This document shows positions 48,001 to 62,900 of a DNA stretch of 64,000 nucleotides, piece by piece (position 1 is the first letter of the stretch; every line of letters begins with the position of its first letter). The DNA is taken from positions 12,683,001 to 12,747,000 of the forward strand of contig NC_084765.1 in NCBI RefSeq assembly GCF_028858725.1, written 5' to 3'. Position numbers and translations under genes: made by a program. The notes below the pieces were generated by a model. That model ran no database searches. It was given only the letters and a program-made list of their open reading frames with translations, and was not told where the DNA came from. This DNA is from Colius striatus. Lineage: Eukaryota > Chordata > Aves > Coliiformes > Coliidae.

Positions 48001-51000
48001 CATTCCTTGCTTCAGTGGAAGTAAAAGGAATTGAGTCTACTTTCAGCATTATGTCAACTGCTGGCCAAGGCTTTGGTTTAATAATATCTGATATTCCAGT
48101 AGTATCCAAACTGTTAGCTTGGCTAGTGTTTATAAGAACTGTAAAATCAGTTGAGCCATGCACCATTTATTCCTTTCCTGGCAAGCCTATTAATTCAATT
48201 ACTCTCTTGGAGTAATTCTTTGACCTTAGTTCTACTAGTTTCTCTTTGTTCAAGTTACTGAAGACAGAGCATGTGGGATGGGAGATGTAGTAATCTCTTG
48301 GGAAATACATAATTTTTTGTTTTTTTTTTTTTTTCTTTTAGGAGAAGTATACTGCTTTGAATGCAGATGTACAGATGTACAGGTACAGTGCACCCATGCA
48401 GTGCTAAAGTGTTTACTGGTCTCTACTCTGCAAGGCTGTAGTGGTCAGAAATGCACTCAACAGTCCTATGACAGCTTGAAAGAGTGGCTTGTAGGATAAA
48501 TGTCTGCTTGTTTGTTAGGATGGATTACAAGACAGAAAAGTAAATGCCATGTCTAAGTACTTAGCTGTCTTACTCTGCTGTGAAAAACAGGTTGAACTTT
48601 ATGTCTATATTGCATTAGTATGCTGGCTTCTTTGTTTTTGGTTTATTGCTTTGAAAACTACTTTTAAGCCTTAATGTGTAAGCATTTTTATATCACATAA
48701 TCCAAAGAAAGAGTTTGGAGAAGAATTTTTGTTTATTCCCTTTTTGAGTCATCTGTATAATTTAAAATTTCATGGACTTAAACATGCTTGTAACTGTTAC
48801 AAGATAGCAAAATCTAAGTCTTTGACTGAAAATGAAAGTTGCCTTCATTCATAGGATATCTGACTCTTTTTTATGTCAGACAACTTATGATAGTAATTAA
48901 TATGTTTACTAATCATGAAATACCAATTGCTTTAATAGTTGGATGTTTTGTGTGATCAAAAATCTTTGCAGCACACAGCTCAATAAATAGAAATTGTGGG
49001 TAAAGTTACAAAACTTTTGGAAGAGCAGCTAAATATTTTTCTGCTTTGTGACATCTCTTAACAGAATTCTGATTAAAAAACTTATTCTTCATATACCCTA
49101 GTTAATAATGACAATGAAAAGAATTTTTAAACTATCTTGGTGATGATAAATTTTCATTTACAAAACCTCAGTTTCTGTATCCTGAGGAGGGCTTCCTGGA
49201 GCATACAGCTTCAGCATGTGCTCTGATCCCTACACAAAAGCAGCTTTTCAATTCCACTTACTAGCTCTATGCTGCAAGATAAGACCAATGTTCAGGGAGA
49301 AGGAAGAGTAACATTTGCAGTTGAGTTTTCTGTGTAAACAAGAGGTATCCTTGGAGATGGAGCTTCCTCAGGGATGGTTCATGGCATTGCAAATGCTGAG
49401 TTCTAGTTCATTGCCTGCTTCAGGCCAGAGTATAAAAGACTTTCAGAGAAAGTACAGTAGCTGGAAATGCACTTTAATAAACCTGGCCCTTAGCATAGTA
49501 TTCTTAGATTTTAGCTCTATGGCAAGAGGGGTAAGCCATGTTTTCAGCTGGTGTAACCTGGCACTGCTCCTTGATTGCCATCTCTTGTTGGCATCCATGC
49601 TGTCCTCCAGTTAAAGAGAAACTGTTGATTCACTATGGGTTGTGTTCCTAATGAATCAATGGTACAACACTATATTTTGCTTCAGAAAAGTGGTTTTCCG
49701 ATTAATCTGTCAGATATGTGCTTTGTGTTATACTAGAATCCTATATTTGAGTTCACCAGATGTAAAGATTTCTGATTCTTTTTGTTATATTTTCTTCACT
49801 TGAAATTCTGCTCTGATTCCTTGAGCAATCTTGTTCTTCCAAGATCTGCTTCACAAAATCTACTTTCATTTGGAGGGAAAAAAAAAAGTGAACTTGTTCA
49901 CTGGCATCAAATGGCCTGTTGGTCACCGTTGTTAGAAGACAGCTTGAGTACCACTGACATTAAACAGGTCATATATAGGTCAATATATATGCAGGAACTT
50001 TGCTATGATCAGAAAGGAGCCATTAGAAAATACTTTAGGGAGCAATTTTTGAGGTCTGGCTGAGTTATATACTTTCCTGGCCACTGCATTTAGAAAAGCA
50101 AACCTGTTCAAAGAATAGATTACAAGAAGACTTAAATCTGCATCAGCTTGTTCTCAAAGATTAGATTCTGAGTTATTTGCAAATGCCAACTTCATTTAAA
50201 GGAACTTTATTGTCAAGCACACACTGCATGTAGGATTTAAACATCTTTTTTTTGCCCCAAATGCAAGGTAGTTTGAAGCCATTCATTGTACTAAAAGCAG
50301 ACTGACCTTTTGGTGTTTAATTCTGACTCTTGTTTGTTACAGGCCAGGTGAGATGTTTCAGGATGAATGGCTGGTCATTTTTTGAAAGCAGTATTTATTA
50401 CGTGTCAAAAATAATTCCGTTATTGTATGATGGAGCAAGCAATGGTTGGCATAAATCCCTGCCACAGCAGGGACAAACTGAAACAAATGCTCTGGAGTTT
50501 CTTGAACTTGCATCTTTATCAGTATCAGTTTAATCCATTGACCTTTAAACTGCTAGGGTATGCAAAAGCCACCTCCTGGGAGACTGTAGCCACTAATACC
50601 AGAGTCAGCTGAGGACTGGGGTTATATTTTCTTGAAAAGCCATGATATTTAATGCCAGTCTTTGTCTTGAAGCCTGAAGAGTTTATGTATCTTGGATTCA
50701 AGAACTGCTGTTCAAAACTCAGTATTGAAATAACAAATTTACTCCTTGCCTGTTGGAACAGGCTTTAGTTTTGATTTATTTCTGAACTGTTTAGAACAAA
50801 GAAAATGAAGAGAGATGAATACCCAACCTATACTGGAGACTTTGATTTCTTTTGCTGCTGCTTTGATCTAGCCACTATAATGTACAGCCTCAAGATGTAG
50901 ATATGCTAGAGATTGTACTTACAAAAATGCCTGGAATTTTCTGCTGACCCTGAATGGTTATGTTGTATCCACAATGGTGCAACTGAGCAAAGTCAGTGCT

Positions 51001-54000
51001 ATCTCCCACTTCTCAGAATTGAGAGCCAGATATACCTAGGCAAATAGTAGCAGTGAAGATAATCTGGCTGCTTTAGTCCTTCTAAACAGAGTGCTTACAT
51101 GTTTACATGAAATCCTTCCAGAACAGATCTGATTGTGATAGCTGTACTGAGAAAAGAACGGCAGAAAGTGAACTTCAAACATAATTTCAAACAAATAGGG
51201 TGGTTTTGGGTTTTTTTTGTATTTGATCTATTTTGTCTTAAGAAACACACCTTTGATTTTTCTGGGTCTCATTTCTATCCTTTGCAATCTCGCTTTCCCC
51301 CCTCTCCCACACTCTACAAGTCTACTGCCACAGACAGAATAACATGAAAATAAATAAGAAAATATGCTAACTGTGTTTATACCGAGGAAGTGGTTTCTTT
51401 AGAAATGGTAACCATATGAAAGCTATAAATGCTGATACCAAAACTGTAGTAGAATATATACGGATGTGGGCTCTGAAAAAAGGGAAATGGGATCTGTTTG
51501 CCAGCTAAAGGAAAAAATCTTGTTTCCTAGACTTTTTGCCAAAGCACAACTGAAGTAAGATTAATTTAGGTGTGTTGTGTGGCATTTTCTCTTGCTTTTT
51601 ATATGAAGTGCTCGTGGGAAACATGGCTATGAACAACAAAGTTGGATTTCACATTTTCATGGACTCATAACTGAAAAAGTGAATGTATGCTTGGACAACT
51701 GTGCGTGGGATGAGGGTCCCAGTGGTACTTTTAGCTGCGAGTCGGTACTGCTCAGTTCCCTGACACAGCTGCTGTGGTGTCTGTACAGATATAAGCATAA
51801 TGATGCTGTTGCTGTTCCCATTGCAGTGCTTGTGAGGGGATTTCACAGGTCAAGTTGTTAGGGGAGCAATTGCTGGCAGTGGAGTGGGAGGTAAAAAGCA
51901 GGAGACAGAAGAGCGTTGCCCACAGAGCTCCATCTTCCCTGCTTTCTCAAAGTGCCCATGCCAACCAATGAAGAGATCCTTTTGCTAGCCCTGAGTTATT
52001 AGATTGCTGTTATACAAATATGGTAGTGGTTCTCATCCTGAGAAAATGTATATCATCTGTGGACAAAATTTTGCATCTAGAAATGCTAGAATATGACCAT
52101 GCTGTGCAGCACTGATAGACACCACTGTGTAGTGAATAAGGGGCTAAGCTTTATACTTATCTGAAGTAGAAAGAGATTGATTATTGGAATTATTATCCCT
52201 CTACTTTGTAGAGTATAAACTTTGGTACTTTTATATATCCATTTTACTTTTTTTCTCCTGGGACCTGAACTTTGATGTGAGTTACAAAATCAGTGAATCA
52301 ATAGGTTTCCTTTAAAGGAAAAAGCATGAATGAATATTCAGCAGTCATAAAAATACTCTGGAGATTGTCATCTAATAGGGATGAAATAAAAAGCAGAAGC
52401 TGATTAGAATTCCAGAAAATGGGATAATCTTATATTTATAGGAACCTAAATCTTCATATGTCAGATTTTGCAATTTAGTTCTCAAATGTACTTGATTTTA
52501 AGCACTTCTGGACAAATCATTAAATGAAGGAATAGTGAGAGAAGTTTTGAGAGCCAAATAATGTTGATATAGAAAAAAAAAATTGTAGTCAACATGAACC
52601 ATCTGGTTGAGAAATGCCTGAGTAAAACATTACACACTACTGTGTCTGAAATGTACCCTCAACAATACTGAAGCATTGCCCCGTGCTAGGGCCTTGCTAT
52701 CTCCAGCACAGACTGGTGTGCTAAACTGGAAACAAAGGCTGTCAATGAGACTTTCATGGCACATCATCTTTGCCTATTTTTCAGACCTGGTCATAGTCCT
52801 TTTCAATGCAAATGCCTTCTTAGAACACATTTTCCTTTCCTATCTATTTTCTTACATCTTTTGTGTGTTTGACTGTTCTTGCTTCTCTCCTTCCCTTTCT
52901 AGCTCTTAAGCATGTGACTTGGGAGTGCATTTATAGGACTCGTGAGAAGAAGATGGCCTCTGGCTACTGAGAAAGAAAATGTAAAAACCTAAAATTTAAA
53001 AATTGCAGGACTTCCACTTCTACAGAGATGTATTAAACAGCTGCTGACGTTGTGGGAGACCTGGAAAGCCTCTGGAAATCATTTTGCCTTGTGATTGTTT
53101 CTATTAAAAGTACTCTTGGTATACTTTTAAATCTAAATATGTATGAAAAACATTAGAGAGGTGGCATTATAGAGTGGCATACTCAATATCTCATGTGGAA
53201 ATGTTGCCTGCTGCTTTATTTATATAAGTATTACCATAGCTAGAACATAATGTCAAGGGTTTTGAGAGGGGGGAAGAAGCCTCAAAACAAAACTAAGCAA
53301 AGCTTGATGTTGTGCAAACAGGGTTGGGTTAACTAATAATCATGCCATTTTCTAGCTGATGTGTGTACCTGACCTGTAATGTCTTTTAATTGCAATCTGA
53401 ATGAAAATGCAGTGCACCTGCGTAAGGTGGAGGGAAATTGTGCTGTATTTTGGTGTAATTTTACTGTTGTCTGCCTTTTGGTGAGGGATGTTTGGGTGCT
53501 TTGTAAACAATACTTGTGAATTAAGTCCATCTGGAGTAGTTAATGCCTTTGTTTTGGAGAAACTTGTGCGTGACAGGGACAGGAGTATTACTTGGGAAAA
53601 CAGCAATTGACAGTAAATGGGGAGGAGGACGCAGGAGCTGTGATTTCCTGGACCTCAACATTTCGGTCTATCTGAAAGAAGATGATGTCAAGTAACTCAT
53701 CCTAGGCCATGACATTCCTTCCAACAGTTGCTTTCCTGTTTTCTTGCCAGCGTTATAGGCCACATTCTTAGACCAACTTGGCTATGCTGTCACCACTGGT
53801 GTGAGAGGCCCACAGAGTTGTGCTCGCACCAGCTGCATGGGCAGCTAATATACCTGTCATAGGCTGGCCCTGGGAAAGGAAGGACTTCTCTGTGAAGAGC
53901 TTAACGAAAAAACGAGGTGTAGCATTGACTTCTCCTGTTTCCTCTGCTTCATTGTCCTCTAACTTTTACCACTCCAGCTTATTCTGATATACTATTTTGT

Positions 54001-55196
54001 ACACTCAATATTTTCCGTACTGCTTGGTGTAGCTGTGATATGTAGCAGCTTTACTGGCAATGTACTTTGAATGTCTCAGTTCCTCTGAACTTTCCCGTTT
54101 GGCTGTCTGAAGGATTTCAGAGCTAAAAAATGATAAATAAGAATTATTTTATGTAGAGAAGTCTGTTAGTGAATTTAATTAACAATGTGGATCCAAATTC
54201 ATACTGTCCCTGTTTTTTTTTAATCTGTGATTTTTACTTTTTTTAACTTTGGGTTTTAAGTTTTTGCCATGTCAAATGTTTTCACTATTCTTATTCTTAC
54301 TAAGTGAAGGATTGGCTTGCAGTCTGGTTTAAGTCAGGGCCTTTCAGCCAGCTAATTTTTCAGCGGAAATTAACTGTGAAATGTTTCAGAGGATCATCGC
54401 ATGTTTAAAGAATGTGAGTCTGAGCTGCTTCCTTGTGCATCTCTAGGAACGTCAGGAGATATATGTATGTTTAGTCTGAGAGCAGGAAAGTGGACAAGGA
54501 AGATATTGTATTTGAAGGGATGTAGGTCAAGCAGAGATAGCCACTAGACACTGAAATTCCAAAGTATTGCTCACTATGTTCCAGAATTTTTATTACTATT
54601 ACTTGTATTCCTATAGCCTTTAAAAAGTATTGCAAAGAGAGGGATTTTTGGGTTTCTACAAACAATGATGGAGTAATCTTTACCTGGTAAAAACTGGCAT
54701 AGCATCCATAGCTTAGAGCCACTGAGAATCTGGGCTAAAATTTCCTTAATATATTTGGTTTTAGTAGAGCTATGAAATAAAATTAATCTTTCCTAAGAGG
54801 GAGTAAATAGATAGCAAAATAAGCAGTAAGTATTGAGTCACAGAAAATAGACTTTGGAGCTGCTGAAATGCAGACCTTCCTTAGGAATTCAGGAGCCAAA
54901 TGTATAGGAGGTCTTCTGGACAGCACTTTTGGGTACATAGCCACCAAGTGACAGTTAAATTCACAACAGTCTAGTTGCTTTAAGCTGGCCTTTTGATGGA
55001 ATTCATTATTACAGTCAGTCTGGAATCCTGGCTCATGGAAGTGAGTGGATACATAGTAAAAGTAGGAAGGATTTCATTGTGTCAGCATCTTTAGAAGAGC
55101 TGAAACAGTAAGAATAACTACTCCATTCAAATGTGTCCTTTGAAAACAGATGCTAGCTACAGTAGTATTTTCTGTACTGTGTTGCTTGTAGTCCCC

Positions 55197-55263
55197 CAGC
55201 AAACTTCATTTGCTGGCATAGGCAAGTGCAACTCCCATTACACTTAGTGGGAGCTGTGCTTGC
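55197..55263. repeat. Pair of hairpins, probable ancient amniote interspersed repeat relic
   Basis: CCAGCAAA-CTTCA-TTTGCTGG (55197-55217) is a perfect 8-bp stem with a 5-nt loop. It is followed by GCAAGTGCAACTCCCA and TGGGAGCTGTGCTTGC separated by a short loop (55222-55263), a stem of about 15 positions with three mismatches or wobbles. ACTCCCATT...AGTGGGAG motifs are common in old repeats of reptile and bird genomes; family assignment is uncertain. A small structured RNA is the alternative. Confidence 0.4.
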
Positions 55264-58200
55264 TGGCCCTCTGCCTGCAGAAAATTAAATGCGTTGGCGG
55301 ATTGGCCAGATTCTTTAGTTTGGGATGCTCGGCACTTGCTCTGAGGCACTCTGGGCTTGATGAAGAGAAAAATTCTCAAAATCAGAGCTAGCCAGCAGGG
55401 CTCAGATAAATTGCCTCTTCTTTCTTTCCCTTTGTATTAAATAATAGGAGGCCTGAGAACTGTGCAAAGCATGGTCACTGACAGGCTCAGGATGCATAGT
55501 AACTCTGTCTGTACCTTGTATTTGATGTTTGTACCCATAGTAAGAGGACTTCTCCTTTGTTTTTGCTTTTATGAGGCAAGGGGTTGAAAGGGGACATCTA
55601 CATCATGGCTTTGGTCTTTTTTCCACATGTAGTGGCCACACTAGCATGTATACAGTGGTGATTGTAACATGTGCATGTGCTCATGCATGAAAGCATACCC
55701 TTCAGCACCTGGAAAACAATAGAAGAATGCAGAGATCTTCAAATCTAAAACTATTTTTGAGGTAGAGCAATATTATTCTTCTCCCTTCTTCTGAGGTTGT
55801 TTTAGCCCTAACTTGCACTTCTCTGGCTTGTCCTTTATTTGATTATTTTTCTGAGTCCTGATCTTAATTTTTGAGGTCAGCTGAGCTGTCCTTTCCTGCG
55901 ATTTCATAAATTAAAAATGCCCCACTATCCAAATGTCTTGGGAAATTCAGCCTTGTTTCTGAAAGTGAGGTTGGCACTTGGTAGTATAAATCCCGTTACA
56001 AATAAATAGATTTCAGACTTGCTCATGCCTAATTTCTTTTTTTTAAATGAAAATTCGATCTCCTGCTAGCATGTGGGGTTTTTTTTGGTTTTTTGTTTTT
56101 TTTTTAAAAGAAATATCACTTTGTGTGTTGCTTGAAATTTTGTTTAAATGAAAGCAGTTCTGTAAGATGCTGGTTACAAGCATTCCTTGTATTGTATGAT
56201 GACTTCTGAAGCAGAATGATATTATCTGGCACTGAAACACTTCAGTCTCTCTTTAGAATGTTTACAATAAAAATCTGATGCTGACAAGCATTGTGGAGTA
56301 TATTTATTCTCTTGCTGTGGATTAAACGATTGATTCTGAAAGATTAAAATGCCCCACCTGCCTTCTTGCACACTTCTGTTTTGCCGTGTCAAACAATATA
56401 AAATGAATACTGCACTTCCCTCTATCTAATTGAATAATTTACTGTAAATAGCTGTCATTTACTTTAGAGCAGTAGGGGATCATTAGCCAAATGGATGTGA
56501 GTAAGTCATGCCTTTAATGCGTTAGAGGGGCCTAAAATGGAATAATCTAAATGGGACCATCAATACAGCATGCTGAATTAAGTCAGAGGCACTTAAAGCT
56601 TTAAGTCCTCTTTCTTGTAAATTACATGCTCCCTCGGCAGAAAGGTAATCAAGAACTTGCATAAAATACGGCATCTTTGTTTCAAAGCTTTATTTTTAAT
56701 GAATAAAATAGTACAATTTAGATGACATGATTGGTAGGTATAATCGTGTTTTGGATTTCCCTCATTTTAATTACCTTCCTTCCTTTCTTGCAAGCAGCTG
56801 CTTATGCTGACTAAAATTGGCTCTATTCTGTAAATAAGATGACCAGGTAATAAAATATATTTTCTTGACTTTTATGTGTATATGACCTGATAATTATTTG
56901 CGGAAGTTGATATTTTGTAAATGTAATTTTAGACACATCCCTTAACTCCTAAATGTGCAATATGTTTTCAGCTTATTTCTCTGCTGAAGTCAGTGGCAGA
57001 GATGCTGGGAACTATAATGTGTCTGCCTTTCTCATCAACAAATCCTGACCTCATCTAGTTCTTCCACTGAGTTCCCTGTTATCCTGGAAAAAGTTGGTCT
57101 TCAATTAAAACCAGAAGCCAACCTCTCGGTGGCATCCTGAGAGGAAGACACAAGTAGCAACTGTCCTGAGGTGTGAGTCTTTAAAAATTGTTTTAAATGT
57201 AGCTTTGGGAGTTAATTACCCATAAGAATATTCCTTTTTGGAGTTTACTGAGGACCCTTCAGTCTCAACTATTTTGTGACTATGTGGGAATAAGTGACAC
57301 ATGAAAAAACACATTTCCCTTCTGAGGTTTGACTTTACTCTGTTTTCCTCTTCTAATGATTTAGGGATTCTATCACATTAAAGTTGCTGACTTATTTTTT
57401 CCATGTTTATTCCTTACCAAATCTCACCGATAGCCATCTTTTCTTTTAAAAGCAGCATTCCACTCTCATGTATGAGCTCCTCAACTCTTGGAATTATATT
57501 TGGGCAGATATTTTAAAATCAGCTTGAGGTTCAAGGACTGTAAATGAACACTTCCTCCCAACATTATTGTGAAGAATTTGGTATGCTGTTACTTCAGAAT
57601 ATGGAGAGGATAAATAACTTGCTGTGGAGCTGCAAGGAAATTAGTGACAAACCTTGTGGAAAACAGATTTATTTTCTTGTTTTCATGCTCCAACTGTAAG
57701 CGCTGCCCTGTGTTTCCTGTAACAGCTTTGGGTTTTTTATCCCATCTTACTGAAATGGTTTTTTTTAAAGGTAAATTCATCTTGTGCTTTGAAACTTTTC
57801 AGAATCTGCTTATGAACTGCTTTCACTTTTATTGGATGAGTCATGAGTCGAAAGCTCTGTCCTGTAGTTCCACCATGAGTAATGCTTAGCATTTTCTTGG
57901 GTTGTCTTTTATAAGACTATTAAATTAAAAGAAGAATCTCTTTTTTTGATATCTCAATGGAAAATTTAGGCAGATGGGTCTCAGAACTGATTTACCTTTA
58001 CCACTGCACTAATTTAAATTTTTGTCCTCCAGTTTAAGGATGTCATCCTTTCTTTCCTTGCATGTACATGTTGCTGGTCATAGCTCTCCGTTTCTGTTTT
58101 TGGAGCTCCCGTACAAGAATTGATTTTGCTTTTAGAGACAGTTTTTCACTGAGATCTGTATTGACAGTAGCTACCAAAGCTGGCCCATATGCCATTCAAG

Positions 58201-59800
58201 TTGTGGTTATGAACATAGATGGTACATGGCTTAGAGATCCTGTCCTTTCACCTGGGCACTGACTATTCTCTTGAAACCTCTGTGCTGAGTCTTATCTAGA
58301 TCATGTGTATCTAAAGAAAAGCTTATGTGTGCAGTCTTTATTGCTGGCGAGGCAGACTATCTCCCTGACTGGTCAGATGGCAGATCCGCCCTCCTCTTGC
58401 ATGCCAAGGCACTGGCACGTTAATAGACAGATGTTGGCAATATCTTGCAACTTATTTGAAATTCCTGGCTCTCAAGTATTTACTGCTGTAACATAAGTGT
58501 AATTGGCCCAGGCAGTTCTTTGGATCCAGATGATGTAAATGTTGGATTGTTGGTAGCATCTCTAAGGTTAGGCACTCTGGAAATAATGAAATCCATATAT
58601 GTAGGTGGAATATACACTCTATCCCCATGAGGGGTTACTTGCTGAGACCAATTATTTTCTGAGGCTGATCATGAAAAATGGAGATATATGAAACTCTTAG
58701 ACATGAAATTATCTGTAGATGTGGGTGGATGGGAAAACACTTGTATTTTAAATCTCTGGAGAGATTTGGAGCTGACTGCTCTTGCAAGTGGGACATGATC
58801 TGCTCCACAGCCTATACATCATAAGTAACAACAGAAACAGCCTGAAGACTGAAGTTTTCAGGGCAATGGATCAGATCTTTGACCTCTGTGAAGTTTTGGT
58901 ACATATGCCATGAAATGGTTAACACTAGATTTCTGGAAGTTGAAGTTTCACACAAAGTTTTCCTTTGTCTTTCTAGTCTCATGTGCCTGGAGGGTTAGCA
59001 GTGCTTAGGTTTGCATTGAAAGGGAGTGAATAGACTGTTTTCCAAATGTGAATCTCATGTGTATCTATCTTACTTTCAGTGAAGTATTCCTGAGCAAGTT
59101 CTGTGTCATAGTCATAAATAACTACAAGGCTGAAGCCAAAATTGTGGATAAAGAACCAAGGTCACAGTTATGTTTTCCAATGTGAAGGAAAAATAAAGTC
59201 TGTAATCTGAGTGCTCTGAAGCCTAATAATTAGGCATTCATTGAATTTGACTGCTAATAGGAAAAGTTTGGCTCTGGGACCTTTACCTTCAACTCGTTCT
59301 GGTGTATGTGTGTCTACTTGGGCCATCACAAACATGATGATAATGAGAAAAATTTAACCGAAACATTAGCCCTTCTCTGCAATGAGACTTGTACTGCTTA
59401 AAAGATAATTTTTCTTTTCTTTTGATATAACTTTTTAGAAAATGAAAACAAATAATGCAGCCATCCTGGAACAGGCTGTGAAGTAGTTCATATTGTACTC
59501 GAAACTTGTGTGCCAGCTCCTTTACGTAATAGGTTACTGAACGTCAGCTGAAGAGGGAATGCAGTCAGCTACCATAGATCAGCTGATAAATGCAAAGTGG
59601 CAGAAGTCTGATAGCTTGCTTAGGTACTTGGAAGTTACCAATCGCAAAATCACAGATATAGGCCATAACTTGTATACCTTCCACGTTTGGGACTTTACTG
59701 TAACATGTAGATATTAATTCTTTAAATCAAACTACACAGGTCCCTACTGATCTACAACAGTTGTAGGAGTGGTAATGTGTGGTAGGGAGTTATGATCTAT

Positions 59801-59950
59801 ATCATAGAATCATAGAATGGTAGGGGTTGGAAGGGTCTTTTGAGATCATCTAGCCCAACCCCCCTTCAGAAGCAGGTCCACCTAGATCAGATCACATAGG
59901 AACGTGTCCAGGCGGGTCTTGAAGACCTCCAAGGAAGGAGACTCCACAAC
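59801..59950 (-). mobile_element. CR1 3'-end fragment, relatively young
   Basis: Starts with two CATAGAAT repeats (ATCATAGAATCATAGAATGG), the diagnostic CR1 3' terminus in reverse. It continues through GGGTTGGAAGGGTCTTTTGA and AAGACCTCCAAGGAAGGAGA to a truncation after ACTCCACAAC. Close agreement with the remembered consensus suggests a younger insertion than the other copies here. Confidence 0.93.
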
Positions 59951-62900
59951 TGATTATTGTTTTAAGCTGATGGAGAGCACCGTGCCTGCTCTACAGCATA
60001 GACGAATTTAAAAAAGAAGCCCAAAACTGAAAGGCCTAGCACAAAGCCTTCTTTGTTCTACACTGTTTTTGTCCTTGTATTGAGTGTAAGTGGCAAACAC
60101 TGAAGCTCTTTCTCATTTTCACTAAATCCTTAGTCATGCAAACTTTTAATTGATTGGACATGTTTCTGGAAAAGGGTGTCCAATCTTCATCTGTCAGGAT
60201 CAGTAACTTTGTGAGCTGTTAGGTGCGGTATACTTCTACATATATACACCCAGCAATATCCAAACTTTATTTCCTAATAAACAATACTCATCTCCTTGAG
60301 TCTTTTCCTGTTGTTTTGTTGCCTGTCCCTTTAGCCCTTCCATACTAAAACTTGAGCCTGTGAACTGAGGAGGGCGGGGAGGAAACAAAAAACTCTCAAA
60401 ACACAAAGAACAAACAGACTCAAACAAAACCAAATGAAATCCCACCAAGAAAAACCCTCACAGAAACTGCATCATTACCTTTTGAACATTTTTTTGCTTG
60501 GTCTTCTGGACCTCAGCAGCCCAAGGCTCAGGAGTGCTCTTGACATAGAGACTGAGTGCAGCATATTGACTTGAAGTAGGTTTTGCACTTCCTGCTCCAA
60601 GCTGTTCTCAAGACATAACTTGATCTTTGGTGTAAATCTAACCTAATGTGTACAGACTGCAAAGTCCCTCCAAGCCCTTACACTTGCTAGGGATTTCTGA
60701 ATGTGCTCTTGTCATATTACACCTGCCCCAGAGACAATGGATATGTGAATGATCTTACAGAGCAGTTCTGCCTCTAGTCCTGCTGGGGACTCCCTGTATG
60801 CATTCTTATTACAGTGTTTTGGCTCCATCATGTTGCTTTATGTGAAGGACAGAGAGAGAGGAAAATGTCTGATGATTGGATACTCTTTGGCAGTGGTTCA
60901 AAAATATAAATGCAATACTTTCTTCTTAAAAAGAGAAAAAGTTCACTACTGCTTTATTACTTGACCTTTATGTAGACTTGTAATGACTAGGAAACAGTTC
61001 TGCTGACAGGCTATTTGGAAGTGTTAATTGGAGTTATTAAAGGAAAAAAATGCAAGAAATAGAAACAAGATTCAAATGTTGCTGTAGGCTCAAACATTTG
61101 TATTTTATGTGTAGGTAATTTCACAAACTTTGATTTTATGTTTTTTTTCAGCTAGGAAGAAATTTGTGTCTGCTGAATTTGTTGTTTCTATCTAGAAAAG
61201 ACATGCTTAAAGATAGAGATTGCAATGAGCTAGAAGGTGGGAGAATCACTGTTAATGAAGTTGTGTACGTAGCTCAACCACACTTGCTTCACATGTTCTC
61301 TGGTGTGTGTTGACTTATGTGCTTGTTACTAAGTTTGATCTCCTGTTCATGTGTTACCTTATTTAGCAGGCAATAAGGTTGATATCTCCCATTTACTTTC
61401 TTCCATTTTAACTTTTCTGTAGCTCTAGAGGTCCTTTTCTTTCTTTTCTCTGATATGATAAACTGTAGAGGTAACAAGTTTATTAGTAATTCAAATAGAG
61501 CATTTGTTCAATGACTAGAGCTATTCTTGGCCTTTTGTGTTTGTGTTAACTTTTAGGTAAATGTGAATTTATCTGTGTTGGTCTAAAGCTGATGTTAAGG
61601 TTTTCAGAGTTATGACAAAAAAGAGCAAATGGATATTAACTCTGTAAAATGAAAATCTTAATGACTGCTGGCAAATATTGTAAAAATACCACCACTATTT
61701 ACCTTGTAATGCCTTGCAATACTTCCAAAAGAGACTTGGCTACTGTGGGCTGTGACCTGAATTAATAGTAGTTTTACTCAGCTCTGTTAAAATGTCAGAT
61801 TTTTTTTTTTTTTGTTCTTTAGAGAATGTAGTAAAGATGTCTTTTAGACTTCTTGTCTGACTAACTGGAATAGATATCACATAAGATGAAATCATTACAG
61901 CAAATGGATTGTATTCAGAGATGGGCAAAGATATTGTCATTTTTCCTTGGAGCAAATGAGTTACTTGTGTAAGTCCTCACTGTTTTCCCATCACTGAAGC
62001 AGTTAAATACAATGTTATTATCTTCTCTATGTACCTATTTACAGTATTGAATGTTGGAATACTTGATTTCAACTTTTACTTTTTTCACATATAACTTAAC
62101 ATTTAATTTCTGTTTCTCTATTTCCTGCCTCTTTTCATTTTAAGCTCCTTTTACAGGTTTTTGTTGGGGGGGGGATAGTGAATCTTAGCTGCAATTTAAT
62201 ATAATTTCATTAAATTTAAAAGCTTCATGTCAACAAATAACAGAAAACTGGTATTCTGAAGGCATTTCTTCTGAACAGCTTAATCTAAAGTCAGACTTGT
62301 ACAAAGTAAGGCACAAAAAGATCTCTTGGTTTGTGAACTCCACAATAATAGTCCTTTTATTTCTGATCTTTCCACACAGTCTGGAAAGACACATGATCCC
62401 ACTTCTTATTGAGGGGATAAGATTAAATGCTTTAGAGTGGATGTTGTTTGTATGTGGTTATGGTGTCGAAGGTTAGTCAGACCAAAGTGGGGGAATTGAA
62501 CTTGAATTCATTTAAGCACACACCCCTGACATTTTCCAGGAGGTCCAAGAGGCTGAGGTTGTGACCATGTGCCATGGGGGCCACAGGCTCCTCTGCAGCT
62601 CAGCCCTGCCACCACTGTCCCAGTGGGCTGTGGCCTAGGCTCTTGCCTACCTAAGGGCTGGAGAGAACAGGTTCCAGCCTGCAGGCAGCAGTGGGGGGCT
62701 GCCCTCAAAGGTGGCATGGGGGCCCTCAGAGGTGCACTGTCAGGTACTGAACTTACAGCTGGCCTGTCAAACAATGCTCCTTCACATCTGGTCTTGGGGG
62801 AAAAGAAAGAAAAAAAGGGAAAAAAAGCTGGGGAAAGTTGATCTTTGGCCTGATGGCAGCTGCTTATCTTGCCCTCCTGCCACATAGGAGCCACAAATGC

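Larger units (their letters stand above)
25056..59799. other. Long intergenic or intronic region, no gene recognised
   Basis: About 35 kb of AT-rich DNA without a recognisable exon, RNA gene or young repeat. Open frames are all short (131 codons at most) and lack domains. Minor items are a poly-C/poly-A tract near 36061, poly-A at 28218-28233, poly-T at about 48317-48339, and an old hairpin repeat near 55221. No part of CYP2R1, the mammalian neighbour in this direction, was identified. Exons of a large gene could escape notice by eye. Confidence 0.5.

Noticed and set aside
56975-57010. GAAGTCAGTGG motif resembling the hairpin repeat near 55221
   Set aside because: No paired arm or flanking similarity could be seen.
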